A stretch of 12,571 bases of DNA from Bacteroidales bacterium. GTDB taxonomy: Bacteria > Bacteroidota > Bacteroidia > Bacteroidales > UBA7960. The notes beneath the pieces are model-generated. The model worked only from the letters and a program-made list of their open reading frames with translations, searched no databases and was not told the DNA's origin. Location of the stretch: positions 1 to 12,571 of the forward strand of contig DMJL01000071.1 in assembly GCA_003451785.1 (NCBI GenBank). Direction: 5' to 3'. The first letter of the stretch is position 1, and each line of letters starts with the position of its first letter. A program made the position numbers and the translations under genes. Below, one piece after another: positions 1 through 8,449 of this stretch.

Positions 1-752
1 GAATCGTTACCCACGGCAACCACGAAATAAGTGTCGCTTCCTTTAAATGCTTGAAATGGCGCAATGGTTGGATGTCTGTTTCCCAAAGGTTGCGGAGATA
101 CGCCCTCCACTTGGTAGCGGGTAATGGCATTTTCTAACATGGCAATCTGGCAATCGAGCATAGAAACATCTACTTTTTGCCCCTCCCCACTCATGTTTCG
201 ATGATTGAGTGCTGCCAAAATCCCAATAGCAAGAAACATTCCGGCAGAGATATCGCCAAGCGACATACCCACACGGGTAGGCGGCATGCCCGGCCAACCT
301 GTGATGCTCATAATACCTCCCATTGCCTGTGCCAAAATATCGTAGGATGCCTTGGTAGCAAAAGGTCCGGTATGCCCAAACCCTGATGATGCTGCGTAGA
401 TTATTTTAGGATTCAAAGCTTTGATCTGCTCGTAGCCCAGACCAAGTTTTTCCATAGTTCCGGGTCTGAAATTTTCGACTATCACATCGAAATGCTTCAC
501 CATATCGCGAATTAACTGCTTCCCCTTTTCACTCTTAAGGTTTATGCTAATGCTTTTTTTCTCTTTATTTATACTTACAAAATACATGCTCTTTCCTTTA
601 ACGAAAGGACCAAAGGTACGAGCATCATCTCCACATCCGGGTAGTTCTACTTTTACAACTTCAGCACCCAAATCGCTAAGAATCATAGTACAATAAGGGC
701 CTGCCAAAACTCGGGTAAGGTCTAAAACTTTTATATTTTCTAAGGGTTTCAT
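1..752 (-). CDS. Class III (CaiB/BaiF family) CoA-transferase, 3' end outside window
   Basis: This family moves coenzyme A between carboxylic acids in the cytoplasm through an aspartyl-CoA anhydride. I translated it by hand: an unbroken frame of 250 codons starts at the ATG ending at 752 and runs off the left edge. Family signs are the N-terminus LDLTRVLAGPY (residues 10-20), DLGAEVVKVE (27-36), VENFRPGTMEKLGL (92-105), ASSGFGHTGP (121-130) and GQKVDVSMLD (191-200). Asp200 should be the catalytic aspartate by alignment with formyl-CoA transferase. Full members are about 400 residues, so roughly 150 are missing. It is the last visible gene of the minus-strand operon, 8 nt after the molybdenum subunit. 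It probably activates or recycles an acid made by the upstream enzymes. The CoA donor and acceptor cannot be read from sequence. The family call is firm; the substrate is open. Confidence 0.93.
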   Translation of the reverse strand, partial: MKPLENIKVLDLTRVLAGPYCTMILSDLGAEVVKVELPGCGDDARTFGPFVKGKSMYFVSINKEKKSISINLKSEKGKQLIRDMVKHFDVIVENFRPGTMEKLGLGYEQIKALNPKIIYAASSGFGHTGPFATKASYDILAQAMGGIMSITGWPGMPPTRVGMSLGDISAGMFLAIGILAALNHRNMSGEGQKVDVSMLDCQIAMLENAITRYQVEGVSPQPLGNRHPTIAPFQAFKGSDTYFVVAVGND

Positions 753-760
753 AATGAATA

Positions 761-3115
761 TTAAATTGAACTTTTCTTTTGAGAATCTAAATATGTTAAA
801 CAAATTTTTTCAGCGGTAATAGGCATGGAAGTAATCCTTATGCCCAAGGCATTGTCGATAGCATTGGCAATCAGCGGAGCAATAGGTATCATAGGATGCT
901 CGCCTACCCCCCTTGCACCATAAGGACCATCGGGTTGGGGTACTTCAATAATGATAGGTATAATTTCGTCGGGTACATCTAATGCTGTGGGGATTTTATA
1001 GTCGGTGAAATTAGGATTCAGCATTTTGCCCCGGTGGTCGAATTTCATTTCTTCGTACAAAACAGTGGAGATTCCCTGAAGCACTCCGCCTACAATTTGA
1101 CCTTCCACAAGGCTTGGGTTGAGTGCTTTGCCAGCATCTATGGCTTCTACAATTTTTCGTATTCTTACCTTGCCTGTTTGCTTATCAACTTCTACAATTG
1201 CGGCCGCGGCTCCTACAGTGTAATGCACATTGGGGTGTCCTCCCTGGCTGGTTTCGGGGTCGGCATTAGTAGAAGTGTATTCGGGCATGAATACCCCCCG
1301 ACCCAAAATGGGTCCACCTTTGAAGGTTCCATCCTCGGCCTGTATTCCGTTGATAATAAAATCCTTTAGCAAAAGTTCAAAACTTGGGTCGGTAGTACAC
1401 TTTACCCTTTCATTCTCCAGAAATAAAGTTTCTTTAGGTAGAAACTTAGTGCGACTTACAAGTTCAATAATTTGCTCTCGGGCATCAATAGCAGCTTTTC
1501 TAACTGCATTGCCACAGCCCCAAGTAACATGCGATGCTACAGTCTGCCACTCGTAGGGATTGCGGTCGGTATCGGGGTTCTCGGTGCGTATTTTGGAAGT
1601 GGGTACCGACAATTCTTCGGCGGCAATCTGAGCCATTACCGTAAGGAATCCTTGACCTATATCCATACCGGAGACCAACAAGTTGATGCTGGCATCTTCA
1701 TTGAACTTCAAAAAGCAAGAAGAAGCAGCATTGGGCGGCATTGCAGGAGCTTTCCAAAACAACGAAAAGCCTTTGCCTATGGCAATATTAGGGTCGTTGG
1801 ATATCAGTGGTTGGTTCCATTGTATTTTTTGTTCTACAGCATCAATGGCTTTATGAAGCCCATTGGGATTCATGTGTGCGCCATAGGCAGTAAGGTCGCC
1901 TTCTTTTATAGCATTGCGTCGTCTAATCTCAACAGGATCCATGTTTAGATGCTTGGCTATTCTATTCATGTGCGACTCTAACCCGAACAAAAATTCGCTG
2001 TATCCAAAACCGCGATAAGGACCACCCGGAGGCAGATTGGTATAAATGCAATAGGAGTCAATTGATGCGTTATCAACTTTATATGGCCCAATGGCCGAAA
2101 GTCCCACCGCATTCACCACATTGGCACCGTATTCAACATAAGCTCCTGCATCCCAAAACAAATCGTGCTTCAGGGTAGTAATCCTGCCATCGTTCTTAAC
2201 GCCTATTTTCAATTTGGCCACAACACCCAGCCTTTGGTAAGTGTTGTAGAATTCCCTTTCTCTGTTCCAAAGCACCTTTACCGGATTTCCAGGCACCTTG
2301 GTAGCTATGGCTGCCGCAAGAATCTCCATGGTAACTCCGGCTTTGGAGCCAAACCCTCCACCCACATGGGGCGCAATTACTCGCACATCGTTGTGCTTAA
2401 TCCCCAATGGCGCAAGCGCATTGGCAAACAGATTTCGCTGTGTGTGCGGCGATTGCGATGATGCCCAAACTGTGAGCCTACCTGAAAGGTCGTACTTGGC
2501 CACCGCTGCGTGATACTCTATGGCACAATGGGAATATCGGGGAACATTATAAGTATCCTCCAACACAAAGTCGGCATCATCAAACCCTTTTTCTACATTG
2601 CCTTTGCGGATTTTGCGATGATGGGCAATGTTGGTATCGGGCTGCGGGAAGAACCAAGGTACATGCTGATAATTTTTGAGGTTTGGATGAAGCAATTCGG
2701 CACCTTCGGCTATTGCTTCTACAGGGCACAACACCTTGGGCAAGGGCTTGTAGTTTACCTTTACCAACTTTGCTGCCTTGAGTGCTGCGTGGGGTGTACG
2801 GGCAACTACAGCAGCTATTTGTTCACCAAAAAACCGCACCCTATCCTGTGCAAATATATAACGGTCTTTCATGTAAAGACCAAAATTGTAAGGAAAATCC
2901 TTTCCCGTAACTACTGCCACTACATCATGCACTTTTTCAGCTTCCGAGGTATCAATACTCAGAATCATTGCATGTGCATGAGGTCCTTCAACAACCTCTG
3001 CGTAGAGAAGATTTGGACCAAAATCCAAATCGTCGGTGTATAGCGCAGCACCGGTTACTTTCTCCTTCCCATCCACCCGAACGGCAGAATGTCCGATATG
3101 TTGGTAGTTTTGCAT
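761..3115 (-). CDS. Xanthine dehydrogenase-family molybdenum-binding (large) subunit
   Basis: This is the catalytic subunit of a three-subunit molybdenum hydroxylase, which inserts oxygen from water into an activated C-H bond and passes electrons to 2Fe-2S and FAD subunits. The ATG ending at 3115 gives 784 residues and begins MQNYQHIGHSAVRVDGKEKV, the usual family start. An open frame extends 22 codons further upstream into the 2Fe-2S gene, but lacks family character. Visible are the hammerhead domain (about 15-125), GGGFGSK (252-258), PYRGFGYSE (366-374), GMDIGQG and GVGE, whose Glu739 matches the catalytic Glu (bovine XDH E1261). The glutamate right after GGGFGGK in purine dehydrogenases (bovine E802) is Ala259 here, which argues against xanthine as substrate. 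The CO-dehydrogenase AYxCSFR loop is absent. It follows the 2Fe-2S gene by 2 nt. Aldehyde, N-heteroaromatic or acyl-CoA substrates all remain possible. Confidence 0.95.
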   Translation of the reverse strand: MQNYQHIGHSAVRVDGKEKVTGAALYTDDLDFGPNLLYAEVVEGPHAHAMILSIDTSEAEKVHDVVAVVTGKDFPYNFGLYMKDRYIFAQDRVRFFGEQIAAVVARTPHAALKAAKLVKVNYKPLPKVLCPVEAIAEGAELLHPNLKNYQHVPWFFPQPDTNIAHHRKIRKGNVEKGFDDADFVLEDTYNVPRYSHCAIEYHAAVAKYDLSGRLTVWASSQSPHTQRNLFANALAPLGIKHNDVRVIAPHVGGGFGSKAGVTMEILAAAIATKVPGNPVKVLWNREREFYNTYQRLGVVAKLKIGVKNDGRITTLKHDLFWDAGAYVEYGANVVNAVGLSAIGPYKVDNASIDSYCIYTNLPPGGPYRGFGYSEFLFGLESHMNRIAKHLNMDPVEIRRRNAIKEGDLTAYGAHMNPNGLHKAIDAVEQKIQWNQPLISNDPNIAIGKGFSLFWKAPAMPPNAASSCFLKFNEDASINLLVSGMDIGQGFLTVMAQIAAEELSVPTSKIRTENPDTDRNPYEWQTVASHVTWGCGNAVRKAAIDAREQIIELVSRTKFLPKETLFLENERVKCTTDPSFELLLKDFIINGIQAEDGTFKGGPILGRGVFMPEYTSTNADPETSQGGHPNVHYTVGAAAAIVEVDKQTGKVRIRKIVEAIDAGKALNPSLVEGQIVGGVLQGISTVLYEEMKFDHRGKMLNPNFTDYKIPTALDVPDEIIPIIIEVPQPDGPYGARGVGEHPMIPIAPLIANAIDNALGIRITSMPITAEKICLTYLDSQKKSSI

Positions 3116-3117
3116 GG

Positions 3118-3576
3118 CTATTCTTTTTTTGTTGTATGTAAAATGGCTTCTACAACCGGCGTATAACCAGTGCATCGACATAGATTGCCTGCAATGGCTT
3201 CCTTTATTTCGTGCTCATTAGGATGAGGATTGTTGTTGATAAGCTCTGTTGCCGAAAGAATTAGACCGGGAGCACAATAACCGCATTGAAAAACATTCCG
3301 TTCGTGAAAAGCTTTCTGAAGTGGGCTAAGCCCATGGCGAGAAATCCCTTCGAGTGTAAGGATTTCCTGACCATTTGCTTCCACAGCCAGAATTAGACAA
3401 CTTCTAACCGATCTACCGTTGAGATGGATGGTGCAGGCACCGCAATCGCCACTATCGCAACCACATTTAGGGCTTTTTGCACCCATACGGTCGCGAAGAA
3501 CTTCAAGCAAAACCTCGTAAGGCTCCACATCCAGACTCCGGCGTTCACCATTGAGTATAAACGATATTTTTGTCAT
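3118..3576 (-). CDS. 2Fe-2S subunit of molybdenum hydroxylase
   Basis: This small electron-transfer subunit has 152 residues, typical for the family, and carries two 2Fe-2S clusters that link the molybdenum site to FAD. The plant-ferredoxin-type N-terminal domain has Cys40, Cys45, Cys48 and Cys60 within CGCDSGDCGACT; Cys38 is an extra cysteine just before them. The C-terminal helical domain has Cys98 and Cys101 (QCGYCAPG) and Cys133 and Cys135 (NLCRCTGY). All eight expected ligands are present, so the subunit looks functional. There is no twin-arginine signal, which suggests a cytoplasmic enzyme, unlike periplasmic PaoA-type subunits. It lies between the FAD gene (5 nt upstream) and the molybdenum subunit gene (2 nt downstream). 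That is the medium-small-large order common in bacterial three-gene sets. Confidence 0.96.
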   Translation of the reverse strand: MTKISFILNGERRSLDVEPYEVLLEVLRDRMGAKSPKCGCDSGDCGACTIHLNGRSVRSCLILAVEANGQEILTLEGISRHGLSPLQKAFHERNVFQCGYCAPGLILSATELINNNPHPNEHEIKEAIAGNLCRCTGYTPVVEAILHTTKKE

Positions 3577-3581
3577 GGTTT

Positions 3582-4463
3582 TTAATGTTTTGTAATGAGC
3601 CTGGGTTGCTTTAATCGTTCGGCGGCCGCAGCGATTGCTCTTTCGAACATAACCTTGGTCATGTGCATACGATACTCTTTTGTAGCCCTTTGGTCGGATA
3701 TGGGAGCTATCACTTGCTCAATCATTTCCTTTGCCTGATTGATACTTTCAGCAGTAAGACCTTGGGTGAGTAAGTGGTTTTCAATTTTTGGAGACCGTTT
3801 TGGAACTGGCCCCACCGATCCAAACGCTACCCTACACTCGCCATCTGCAAACATAAGTACACCCACATTGGCTTGCGACAGGTCTTCGCCCGAATAACGC
3901 ATCATTTTCTGATAAGCACTACCATATTTCATTGTTGGTATGGGTATCGAAATATGCGTTACCATTTCATTGGGAGCTAAGGCCGTTTTGCGGTTGTCCA
4001 GAAACCATTTGCTTATGGGTAGCTCTCGTTCGCCATTAACACTGAGCAATTTCAGAACAGCATTGTGCACAAGCAACGGTGCCCCACTATCGAGACAAGC
4101 TACTGCAGAACATATATTTCCCACCATTGTAGCCCTGTTGCGCACACCATTGGAAGCCACCAAACCTGCAGCTTCATACACAATATAGGCGTGTTCTTTC
4201 ACAAGCTTAGACTCCAGCAAATCGCGAAATGTAACCAGCGCACCCACAACAAGGTGCCCATTGCATATTTCAATCTTGCTAAGTTGCTCTAAGTCTTTTA
4301 TGTCGATAAGCACATCGGGCACCCTGTAGCCCATTTTCAGTTCGTTGACCAGATCGGTGCCACCAGCCAATACCCTTGCCTTGCTGCCGTGTGTGGCCAA
4401 CAATGCAACGACCTCTGCAATAGTGCCCGGCTTAAAATACTGAAATTCATACGGAATAGCCAT
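3582..4463 (-). CDS. FAD-binding (medium) subunit of molybdenum hydroxylase
   Basis: This 293-residue protein matches the FAD subunit of xanthine dehydrogenase/CO dehydrogenase-type enzymes and hands electrons from the iron-sulfur subunit to an acceptor. The FAD-binding domain shows LAGGTDL (32-38) and GVRNRATMVGNI (106-117), followed by SAVACLDSGAPL (119-130). The usual second motif is TIGGN; here it reads TMVGN, with Val in place of the first Gly, a mild departure. The C-terminal half has the CO_deh_flav_C pattern (RYSGEDLSQANVGV and AFGSVGPVPKRSP). I see no four-cysteine insertion like the extra 4Fe-4S site of 4-hydroxybenzoyl-CoA reductase beta subunits, so that reductase is a less likely identity. 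The start ATG is clear. The gap to the cyclase gene upstream is 61 nt, and the 2Fe-2S gene follows 5 nt downstream. Confidence 0.95.
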   Translation of the reverse strand: MAIPYEFQYFKPGTIAEVVALLATHGSKARVLAGGTDLVNELKMGYRVPDVLIDIKDLEQLSKIEICNGHLVVGALVTFRDLLESKLVKEHAYIVYEAAGLVASNGVRNRATMVGNICSAVACLDSGAPLLVHNAVLKLLSVNGERELPISKWFLDNRKTALAPNEMVTHISIPIPTMKYGSAYQKMMRYSGEDLSQANVGVLMFADGECRVAFGSVGPVPKRSPKIENHLLTQGLTAESINQAKEMIEQVIAPISDQRATKEYRMHMTKVMFERAIAAAAERLKQPRLITKH

Positions 4464-4524
4464 AGCTAAACACTGCTTTTGTGGATAAAAAAACCTACTT
4501 CTAAAATCTCAAAGTCCAATTATT

Positions 4525-5343
4525 TCAATTGGGTGCTTCAATGGCAATAACCCGACACATGGCCGATTCCATTTCAATGCCACGCAAAGGAAAAAGACCA
4601 ATCCAAACCCTTTTGTTGCTTACCTTGTTGATATCGCCTCCAATATTCTCAGCATGTACCAATCCTTTAGGGAACAGTTTTAGGTGCATAACTTGATAGT
4701 AAATCTCCGGTGGGAACATTTCGTCCCATTTTTTGCCATATTTTTCGACTAACTTGGTCTCAGCTTCACGGAACCGCTTGGGATGCCAATCGCGAATTAT
4801 GGTATTCATGGGATGATCGGCACTACCGCAGTCCACACCAATCCATTTTATTTTCATATCCAATGCCCACTGATGGAAATCGGGACTTGGTCCTGGATGA
4901 TTTACAAAATACCGAACTTCATCAGATTCGGGCTGATCCCAAGCATACTTATTAAAACCTGTATTGATGAAGAGAATATCGCCCTCCTTAATTTCTGCTT
5001 TTCGCATGAGCATTTCGGGTGTATAAAGCCCATAATCTTCAACCTCATCGGAAATATCTACCACCACACCCGGACCGTACCAGAAATCTAACGGCGTGTT
5101 ACCAATGCTTCGACCACTGGAATGAAAGTGAATTTCCCCATCTATATGTGTACCAACATGATGGCTTGTGGTAATGATTTGCCCATTAGCACCCTGCCCC
5201 ATGTGCGCACCGGCAATGCGTTTGAAATATTGAATCTGCAAAGGCATATAACTCGGCCATGGTGGAGTATGGATACTCAGAGGTTGGGTAAGGTCATAAA
5301 TTTTGACCTTATTCATCACATTAAAAAAATCCTGAATGTTCAT
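4525..5343 (-). CDS. Cyclase-family (kynurenine formamidase/isatin hydrolase-like) metal-dependent hydrolase
   Basis: Members of this family (PF04199) are Mn- or Zn-dependent hydrolases of amide or lactam bonds, such as kynurenine formamidase and isatin hydrolase. The protein has 272 residues and no signal peptide. The metal motif HxGTHxDxPxH is present as HVGTHIDGEIH (residues 62-72) with His62, His66, Asp68 and His72 kept; Glu70 replaces the common Pro. Other family signs are IYDLTQPLSIHTPPWP (15-30), WIGVDCGSADHP in the middle, and a C-terminal AENIGGDINKV and LFPLRGI region ending in CRVIAIE. Its place between the FdrA-type genes and the molybdenum hydroxylase suggests that it opens a ring or cleaves an amide in the same pathway. 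A role in tryptophan breakdown is possible but no kynurenine gene is nearby. The family is firm; the substrate is unknown. Confidence 0.9.
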   Translation of the reverse strand: MNIQDFFNVMNKVKIYDLTQPLSIHTPPWPSYMPLQIQYFKRIAGAHMGQGANGQIITTSHHVGTHIDGEIHFHSSGRSIGNTPLDFWYGPGVVVDISDEVEDYGLYTPEMLMRKAEIKEGDILFINTGFNKYAWDQPESDEVRYFVNHPGPSPDFHQWALDMKIKWIGVDCGSADHPMNTIIRDWHPKRFREAETKLVEKYGKKWDEMFPPEIYYQVMHLKLFPKGLVHAENIGGDINKVSNKRVWIGLFPLRGIEMESAMCRVIAIEAPN

Positions 5344-5405
5344 TTTTTGATCTGATTTAGAATGCTAAAGTGTATTATTTTGAGATGTTAAATTGTTCAC
5401 ATTTG

Positions 5406-5427
5406 AGGCTGTGAAATTAACCAGCCT
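5406..5427 (-). other. Inverted repeat in the gap between the DUF1116 and cyclase genes
   Basis: The 106-nt gap 5344-5449 contains a perfect 6-bp inverted repeat, AGGCTG (5406-5411) and CAGCCT (5422-5427), with a 10-nt loop, 22 nt after the DUF1116 stop. An overlapping dyad, TTCACA (5396-5401) and TGTGAA (5410-5415), shares bases with it. No T-run follows on the minus strand, so it is not a standard terminator. It could be a processing hairpin, an operator, or chance. I found no clear TAnnTTTG promoter in the gap. Confidence 0.25.
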
Positions 5428-5449
5428 TTGTGTAATGGTCAACAAATTT

Positions 5450-6883
5450 TTATGGATTTTTTATTGCACCATCATTGATACTTCTGATTGTCTTGGCCAA
5501 TCCATCAAATGCCTTCTGAAACGGCATAGCAGGCGCGCTCAGAACCCCGGCACCTACTTGACCCACACCTGGTTCCTTATGGGCAACTCCTGTATCAATA
5601 AATGGTGTGATTCCAGTTTCGACTACCTTTCTAACATCAATACCTGTGGGAGTTCCCCTGAAATCGAGATAAGGTATTTGAAAGACATTGTTTTCGGCGG
5701 CAGCAATCTCGTACATATCCAAGGTATATTGTACAGCATCGGCAGCCGAACCACCAACAAATTGTACTATTGCGGGTGCTGCAGCAATAGCAAAACCACC
5801 CAATCCTAAGGTTTCGGTAATTGCCGAGTCGCCTATATCGGGGTTTGCGTCGTCCTTGGTAAATCCCGGGAAGAAGAGTGCATCGGGAACCAAAGCATCG
5901 CCCACAAACCATTGGTTGTTGGTGCCGGCAAGTTGAATGCCAAAATCGGTACCATTGCGCGCCATTGCAACTACAATACTGCTAAAAGGCACTCCCCTTG
6001 CCGCATCGAGACAGCATTTGGCGGCCGGCATGGATAGATTTAGAAAAAAATGGTCGTTGCCATGTATGAAGTTCAGAGCTTTTACCGCATCGGAAGTATT
6101 GTTGCATACACTCACTATTGCAGGAGCTATAGTGCGATAAAACAGCGATGTTCCTGCTCTGTTGCGATTGTGTACCTCATCGCCCATGTGCAAAGCCTGA
6201 GCAATAATGCTTTTAAGATCAATGCTTCCCAACGAAGCTATTGCATCTTGGAGAACAGGATAAAGCACTTGCTCCATCCATCGTAGTTTTTCTATAACTT
6301 CAGCACCAAAGGCACCATAGCGCAACACTTTACCCAAACCTTCGTTGAGGGTGCAATATGCATAATTGCCAAAAGTATCATTCCTAATTATAAATACGGG
6401 CATGGAAGCCGAAACGATTCCCGCCATAGGACCCACAGCCGAGTGATGATGGCATGGCGCAAATGCTATCTTGCCCGATGCTGCCAGCTTCTCGGCATCT
6501 GAAGCATTTGTGGCAAGACCTTCGTAAATCAATGCACCGATAATTGCGCCCCTTGTGGGTCCGCACATTCGTTGCCAAGTTATAGGCGGTCCGGAGTGTA
6601 GGATAAGATCCTTGCGCATTCCCGGAATCACATTTGCAGCCAAATCCATACCCACCAGCACCGGTTTTCCACTCAAAATGACTTCCATTACACGGGCATT
6701 TGCCGCTTCAATGGCATTGTTATGTGTTGCCATTGTGGAATAAGCATCAGCATCTACCGACAATGGTGGTCGCCAATTGACTTGCACCACCGAACCGCCA
6801 CAATCAGAAACACTTGCTGCAAACCCCGCCAATCCTATATTGACAACATTCAGGGGTTGACGAAAAATTTTTCCCACAGACAT
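5450..6883 (-). CDS. ylbE: DUF1116 protein, YlbE/AllG type (oxamate carbamoyltransferase-like component)
   Basis: This 477-residue protein matches the DUF1116 family (E. coli YlbE, renamed AllG). In E. coli this protein, with FdrA and YlbF, is reported to make up oxamate carbamoyltransferase, which splits oxalurate with phosphate into oxamate and carbamoyl phosphate. Family blocks are clear: VNWRPP (35-40), LILHSGPPITWQRMCGP (93-109), APCHHHSAVGPMAG (142-155) and TLNEGLGKVLRYGA (178-191). The length is normal and the frame is unbroken. The His-rich PCHHH and the GPP/WRPP loops are the best candidates for active-site elements, though I know of no structure that assigns them. It starts 3 nt after the fdrA stop, so the two are almost certainly co-translated. 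The family call is firm. Because there is no allantoin context, the carbamoyl donor here may differ from oxalurate. Confidence 0.93.
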   Translation of the reverse strand: MSVGKIFRQPLNVVNIGLAGFAASVSDCGGSVVQVNWRPPLSVDADAYSTMATHNNAIEAANARVMEVILSGKPVLVGMDLAANVIPGMRKDLILHSGPPITWQRMCGPTRGAIIGALIYEGLATNASDAEKLAASGKIAFAPCHHHSAVGPMAGIVSASMPVFIIRNDTFGNYAYCTLNEGLGKVLRYGAFGAEVIEKLRWMEQVLYPVLQDAIASLGSIDLKSIIAQALHMGDEVHNRNRAGTSLFYRTIAPAIVSVCNNTSDAVKALNFIHGNDHFFLNLSMPAAKCCLDAARGVPFSSIVVAMARNGTDFGIQLAGTNNQWFVGDALVPDALFFPGFTKDDANPDIGDSAITETLGLGGFAIAAAPAIVQFVGGSAADAVQYTLDMYEIAAAENNVFQIPYLDFRGTPTGIDVRKVVETGITPFIDTGVAHKEPGVGQVGAGVLSAPAMPFQKAFDGLAKTIRSINDGAIKNP

Positions 6884-6886
6884 TTT

Positions 6887-8446
6887 TTATCTATTTAAGG
6901 TTGAGTTTAAGTTTAGAACCACATGAAATGCAAGGAAACTGGCAGCCGCATTGGAAGGCTGCACCTCCACTCCCAATTCTGTAAGCCTTCGTACTACTTC
7001 TTGTTTGTTTTGCGGATCGCCATTGGTGCCACAAACAGAGCAAATCATTAGCAAATGAGGATTTTGTTTGCGCGCCTCCGTAATGGCAGGCTGTAATTGA
7101 CCAATAGGGTCAGGATGTGAGCCATAGCCCAATACCACATCGAAAAGCAATACGGCTACTTCCTTATCGCTCGCCTCGCTTAAAATTCTCTGATTACGCA
7201 AGGAAAAATCAATCATAGGGTGAGGCTTGCCTTTTGTAAATTCATCGTCGCCCAAATCCACAATGGTATGCTCAAAACTCTGGTTGGCATTTTTCAGCAA
7301 AAATTTTGGATTTAATGGGGTGTTGCTATAAACCGAACCCAGCAAGTCTTTGGCTATCAATTGAGCTTCGTCGCAGAGCGTTCCGCCGCTATACAAACCC
7401 CTGATATACCATCCTTTTGCACCTAAAGCCAATTCCTTTGCTTTCTCGATAAGAGCGAGGTTTCGCTCCTGCAACTTGGATAATCGTTGCGCTACATTTT
7501 CTCCCGAATGCAATGCCAAAGCAATATGGGCAGCTTCCTCGAGATTAGTAGCTGCATAAGCACCTGAATCTTCAATAACTTGGGGTTTGCCCCCAATTAA
7601 AATAGCTACAATAGGTTTGGTAGAATTCTGAACAGTATGGGCAATTTTTTCTAAAATATCCGAACTGGGTGGTTTACTTATCAAAACAATAATGCTTGTG
7701 TCGGGGTCTTGCTCGAGTGCTTGAATTGCCTCCAAAAACATTAAACCACCTACTTCCTTCTTAATGTCGCGCCCACCAGTACCGATTGCCTGTGATATAC
7801 CTCCGCCTAAATTGGAGATGATGCTACTCACTTCTTGAAGTCCTGTACCAGATGCAGCTACTATGCCTATGCTGCCTCGTTGCACCACATTGGCAAAAGC
7901 CAATGGGATACCGTTTATGATGGCTGTGCCACAATCGGGTCCCATAACAAGCAAACCCTTCTCTAATGCCATGGTCTTAAGGCGTATTTCATCTTCTACA
8001 GAAACATTATCAGAAAAAAGCATTACATGCAAGTTGTTTTCAAGTGCTTTGAAGGCTTCAAAAGCAGCATATCTGCCGGCAACCGAAATGACTGCCAAAT
8101 TTGCGCCAGGTAGTGCTGATACAGCCTGCGACAAACTTTTGAAGCCGACATTCTCACGCAAAGCAGAACTTTTAACTCCTTTCAGAATGGCTTCGGCGAG
8201 TTGAATAGCCTTGGTAGCATCATCTTCATCTTTAGCACAAACACTCACGATTAAATCTGTTTCTGTAAGGCTTTCAAATTCTTTTAAAAACAAGCCTGCA
8301 TCTCTTAGCAATTCTTTATTGTTTTCGGAAGCCATTACAACGCCCGAGTTCTCGACTCCCGACGATTGATTTACTTCCTTAGTTACCAACATAAGGGTAA
8401 CCGAATCGTGGTATGCACCCTTCTTAACAAAACCTTTGACAATCAT
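6887..8446 (-). CDS. fdrA: FdrA/AllF-type protein (succinyl-CoA synthetase-like fold, carbamoyltransferase component)
   Basis: This 519-residue protein matches FdrA, often annotated as an acyl-CoA synthetase because it has a CoA-binding and ligase fold like succinyl-CoA synthetase alpha. E. coli FdrA (AllF) is reported as part of oxamate carbamoyltransferase. The N-terminus has the FdrA pattern AYHDSVTLMLVTKEV (11-25). A Rossmann-like part leads to MGPDCGTAI (168-176), then GIVAASGTGLQEV (194-206) and IGTGGRDIKKEVGG (221-234), and a C-terminal ligase-like half from about residue 330. There is no ATP-grasp domain, as expected for a phosphorolytic transferase rather than a CoA ligase. It lies 3 nt after the DUF2877 gene and 3 nt before the DUF1116 gene. 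The order here is H-F-G, against fdrA-ylbE-ylbF (F-G-H) in E. coli. The family is firm; the exact acceptor is inferred. Confidence 0.93.
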   Translation of the reverse strand: MIVKGFVKKGAYHDSVTLMLVTKEVNQSSGVENSGVVMASENNKELLRDAGLFLKEFESLTETDLIVSVCAKDEDDATKAIQLAEAILKGVKSSALRENVGFKSLSQAVSALPGANLAVISVAGRYAAFEAFKALENNLHVMLFSDNVSVEDEIRLKTMALEKGLLVMGPDCGTAIINGIPLAFANVVQRGSIGIVAASGTGLQEVSSIISNLGGGISQAIGTGGRDIKKEVGGLMFLEAIQALEQDPDTSIIVLISKPPSSDILEKIAHTVQNSTKPIVAILIGGKPQVIEDSGAYAATNLEEAAHIALALHSGENVAQRLSKLQERNLALIEKAKELALGAKGWYIRGLYSGGTLCDEAQLIAKDLLGSVYSNTPLNPKFLLKNANQSFEHTIVDLGDDEFTKGKPHPMIDFSLRNQRILSEASDKEVAVLLFDVVLGYGSHPDPIGQLQPAITEARKQNPHLLMICSVCGTNGDPQNKQEVVRRLTELGVEVQPSNAAASFLAFHVVLNLNSTLNR

Positions 8447-8449
8447 ATC

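Noticed and set aside
43..297. 84-codon open frame on the minus strand
   Set aside because: It overlaps the CoA-transferase gene in another frame; the transferase frame carries clear family motifs throughout.
3116..3181. Upstream extension of the molybdenum subunit to a start at 3181
   Set aside because: The extension lies inside the 2Fe-2S gene and has no family character; the ATG at 3115 gives the standard N-terminus and a 2-nt gap.
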